Below the pieces are notes generated by a model that had not been told where the DNA came from, searched no databases, and worked only from the letters and a program-made list of their open reading frames with translations. Made by a program: the position numbers and the translations under genes. Below are positions 15,806-16,051 of a stretch of DNA of 16,051 bases, in pieces; position 1 is the stretch's first letter; each line of letters begins with the position of its first letter. Source of the stretch: CAYFJO01 sp964343305 (GTDB lineage Bacteria > Planctomycetota > Planctomycetia > Pirellulales > Pirellulaceae); the NCBI GenBank assembly GCA_964343305.1, contig CAYFJO010000240.1, positions 1-16,051 of the forward strand, in the 5' to 3' direction.

Positions 15806-15835
15806 AATGGTGATTTTGAACGCCGCGCTACGTAG
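15620..15835 (+). CDS. Small hypothetical protein or gene fragment
   Basis: A 71-codon plus-strand frame starts at ATG 15620, with GGGG at 15611-15614 five bases before it. It reads as an ordinary hydrophilic protein: E-L-T-D-E-E-K-T-T-L-R-L-E-A at the start and P-R-E-I-L-D-Y-F-D-I-K in the middle. It is more protein-like than the opposite frame, which is the improbable N-terminus of the truncated sulfatase. The boundary between sulfatase and non-sulfatase sequence falls at its start. I do not recognise it; it may be a complete small gene or a piece of an inserted or rearranged gene. Confidence 0.3.
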   Translation: MPVELTDEEKTTLRLEAIDATNSNFMRDRLRAKSDIKNPPREILDYFDIKCGITSKSISESQNGDFERRAT

Positions 15836-16051
15836 TTCTCAATTTCCCAACGCCGGATAAATCGCCCTAACGCTCCCCGCGGACCCATTCCCATACCGAT
15901 GCCAGTATCTGCACCCGGTCGATGTGACCTGTGAGTTTTCTGATTGGACTAAAAGTGCATAGGTCTAATTCACCGCCCGCAGTTAAGTAAAACGCTAAGC
16001 CGCGTCGGCTTGATTCGATGAAAGAGGGTCGATTTGAAAAATAGGTTCTCC
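15836..16051. other. Right edge, no confident gene
   Basis: No gene can be assigned. The minus strand is open from the edge to a TAG at 15867-15869 (61 codons) and ends in a protein-like stretch, L-T-G-H-I-D-R-V-Q-I-L-A-S-V-W-E-W-V. Two other minus frames are also open for part of the way, so coding is uncertain. AAGCCG/CGGCTT (15997-16002 with 16006-16011) can form a 6-bp hairpin, with no T-run after it. Confidence 0.3.

Overview
The window looks like a chromosomal piece of a planctomycete, probably of the Pirellulales/Rhodopirellula type. The basis is the GyrA type, a MoxR/DUF58/BatA/von Willebrand A (vWA) cluster with very large membrane vWA proteins, sulfatases of the kind planctomycetes carry in bulk, a small antitoxin-like family I associate with this phylum, moderately high GC, and weak or absent Shine-Dalgarno (SD) sites. 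This assignment is by family resemblance only; no marker RNA is present.

Left part, plus strand (286-10048): gyrA (DNA gyrase A) is followed by a MoxR AAA+ ATPase, a DUF58 protein, a BatA-type membrane protein and a second membrane vWA protein. MoxR, DUF58 and the vWA/BatA partners form a well-known module. The ATPase is thought to act as a chaperone or remodeller, and the vWA proteins as metal-dependent adaptors, here anchored in the inner membrane. Each of the four gaps between these genes (74-109 bp) is largely filled by a different long inverted repeat. Most are built as two back-to-back small hairpins inside one large stem, as in REPIN elements (paired inverted REP palindromes).

Middle (10055-10537): a small antitoxin-like gene with its own candidate promoter is followed 3 bp later by what looks like the wreck of its partner toxin gene, frameshifted and interrupted by another inverted repeat. 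This is the meeting point of the two convergent gene blocks.

Right part, minus strand (15805 down to 10538): an N-terminally truncated sulfatase lacking the catalytic cysteine, an intact secreted sulfatase, and a secreted right-handed beta-helix protein with a C-terminal fibronectin-III-like domain. Together they resemble a small locus for breakdown of a sulfated polysaccharide. The broken sulfatase ends at a junction with unrelated DNA carrying a small plus-strand reading frame. A further two-hairpin element of the same family as the one before the BatA gene lies between the intact sulfatase and the beta-helix gene.

I saw no tRNA, rRNA, CRISPR array, complete insertion sequence or prophage gene. 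The most interesting material is the set of inverted repeats, the decayed toxin gene and the truncated-sulfatase junction.
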